NCBI GenBank assembly: GCA_948099385.1 | Contig: CANUEZ040000167.1 | Span: 3,571,001 to 3,635,000, forward strand | From: Fasciola hepatica | Lineage: Eukaryota > Platyhelminthes > Trematoda > Plagiorchiida > Fasciolidae | Direction: 5' to 3' | DNA: 64,000 nt | Shown: positions 1 through 64,000 of the stretch, piece by piece | How the letters are laid out: the number at the start of each line of letters is the position of its first letter | Numbering within the stretch: the first letter of the stretch is position 1 | The notes under the pieces: model-generated | Seen by the model: only the letters and a program-made list of their open reading frames with translations | What the model was told of the DNA's origin: nothing | Databases searched by the model: none | Position numbers and translations under genes: made by a program

Positions 1-622
1 ACCCATATTGTTCGTTTGTCACAACCTTGCACTCAGGGGACACGAGCATAAACTGGACAAATACGATGCCATCTTTACGCACTTTTGGGCAAACATTTGG
101 AACTAGTTGTCTCCACACGTAGTAACGGCAAACTCCGTCGCTGCTTTCAAGCACAAACTGGGTGCGCGCTGAGCAAGAATATTTGCAGACTATTGCTAAC
201 CGCCCTATGTAGCCCTTTTTACCTTTATCTTCCGTCCTCTTACTCCCTTTCCGTTTCTTTATACTGCATCTCTGAAGTCTCTTAACAGTAGTTATCTCTG
301 TCACAGCCCCCACATCTCTAGAAGCATCATCATTCAATACTGAAATCTTCATATCATTCGAGGAGTCATAGCATATCTCACATGTGGACAGCAACGAGTT
401 ATGGCGCCGAACCTATATTAGTGTGAGTTTGTTCTTCCGGGCGCGAGCATGTTTCTTTTCCTTTCTCCTCTACTACTACAAAAGCCGAAATACATTAGAC
501 ACCTGTAGGTTGCAGCACGTTTGGGCCTCCTTGAGCTCACAGTGCAAGAAACTGGAAGCTTGTTGGCTCAAGCTGGAAACCTTTTGACTTGGTCTGACTT
601 GACCTGACCCTGGTGACCTTGG
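1..622. other. Upstream flank of the DPY19 gene, nothing recognised
   Basis: This holds the 5' flank or 5' UTR of the gene. Short open frames (for example 384-587 +) show no recognisable family, and I see no convincing TATA box. Sequence just before the ATG is TGACCTTGG, with an in-frame stop at 614-616. Confidence 0.5.

Positions 623-64000
<63,378 letters not shown>

Overview
The window is nuclear DNA of an animal, most likely a parasitic flatworm (trematode or diphyllobothriid-type cestode; I cannot decide which). The evidence is GT-AG introns of up to 15 kb, RTE-type LINEs of the kind usually annotated in flatworms as endonuclease-reverse transcriptase, Penelope-like elements, Ty3/gypsy debris, tRNA-like SINE heads and long (TA)n tracts. 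I see no bacterial-style operons and no CRISPR array.

One host gene spans almost the whole window on the + strand: a DPY19-family tryptophan C-mannosyltransferase. It starts at 623 and runs off the right edge in an exon still open at 64000. I placed 13 exons: 623-1012, 11604-11755, 15428-15551, 21242-21388, 28838-28927, 31953-32026, 34631-34801, 36527-36591, 52114-52457, 60397-60479, 61391-61523, 61692-61844 and 63827-64000+. They sum to exactly 2100 nt (700 codons), all in one frame across GT-AG junctions, and follow the order of the family from the FRTE-GLYYSYYK motif to the NHPHYE motif. Two stretches of the usual protein could not be placed: about 30 residues between exons 1 and 2, and about 45 between exons 4 and 5. 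No automatic single-frame ORF list shows this gene, because each exon is short.

Nearly everything else recognisable lies in its introns and is decayed transposable-element sequence. Intron 1 (1013-11603): antisense LINE, about 5100-7740. Intron 2: foldback element with a (TA)n tract, 14288-14888. Intron 3: 97-bp-arm palindrome 15936-16147, a repeat 18290-18650, a minus-strand tRNA-like sequence 19250-19330, and a possible LINE endonuclease. Intron 4: antisense Ty3/gypsy 23066-25403 split by about 780 bp of foreign DNA, plus pieces of three LINEs. Intron 5: Penelope-like element with inverted arms, 30137-31795. Intron 6: antisense LINE piece. Intron 7: tRNA-like sequence and a 112-bp (TA)n. 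Intron 8 (15.5 kb): mariner-like transposase relic, the longest LINE (42067-45455), a second Penelope-like element with inverted arms (48015-50272) and another antisense LINE tail. Intron 9: antisense Ty3/gypsy 54290-56904, a LINE tail nested in an older repeat, and an inverted pair of tRNA-like SINE heads.

The most notable observations are the fully split gene itself, two unrelated Penelope-like elements that both carry an inverted copy of their own 3' end at the 5' junction, related palindromes with a hammerhead-ribozyme-like GAAACGTC signature, and nested insertions for which an uninterrupted copy or reading frame in the window shows the pre-insertion state. I found no convincing new defence or metabolic system.
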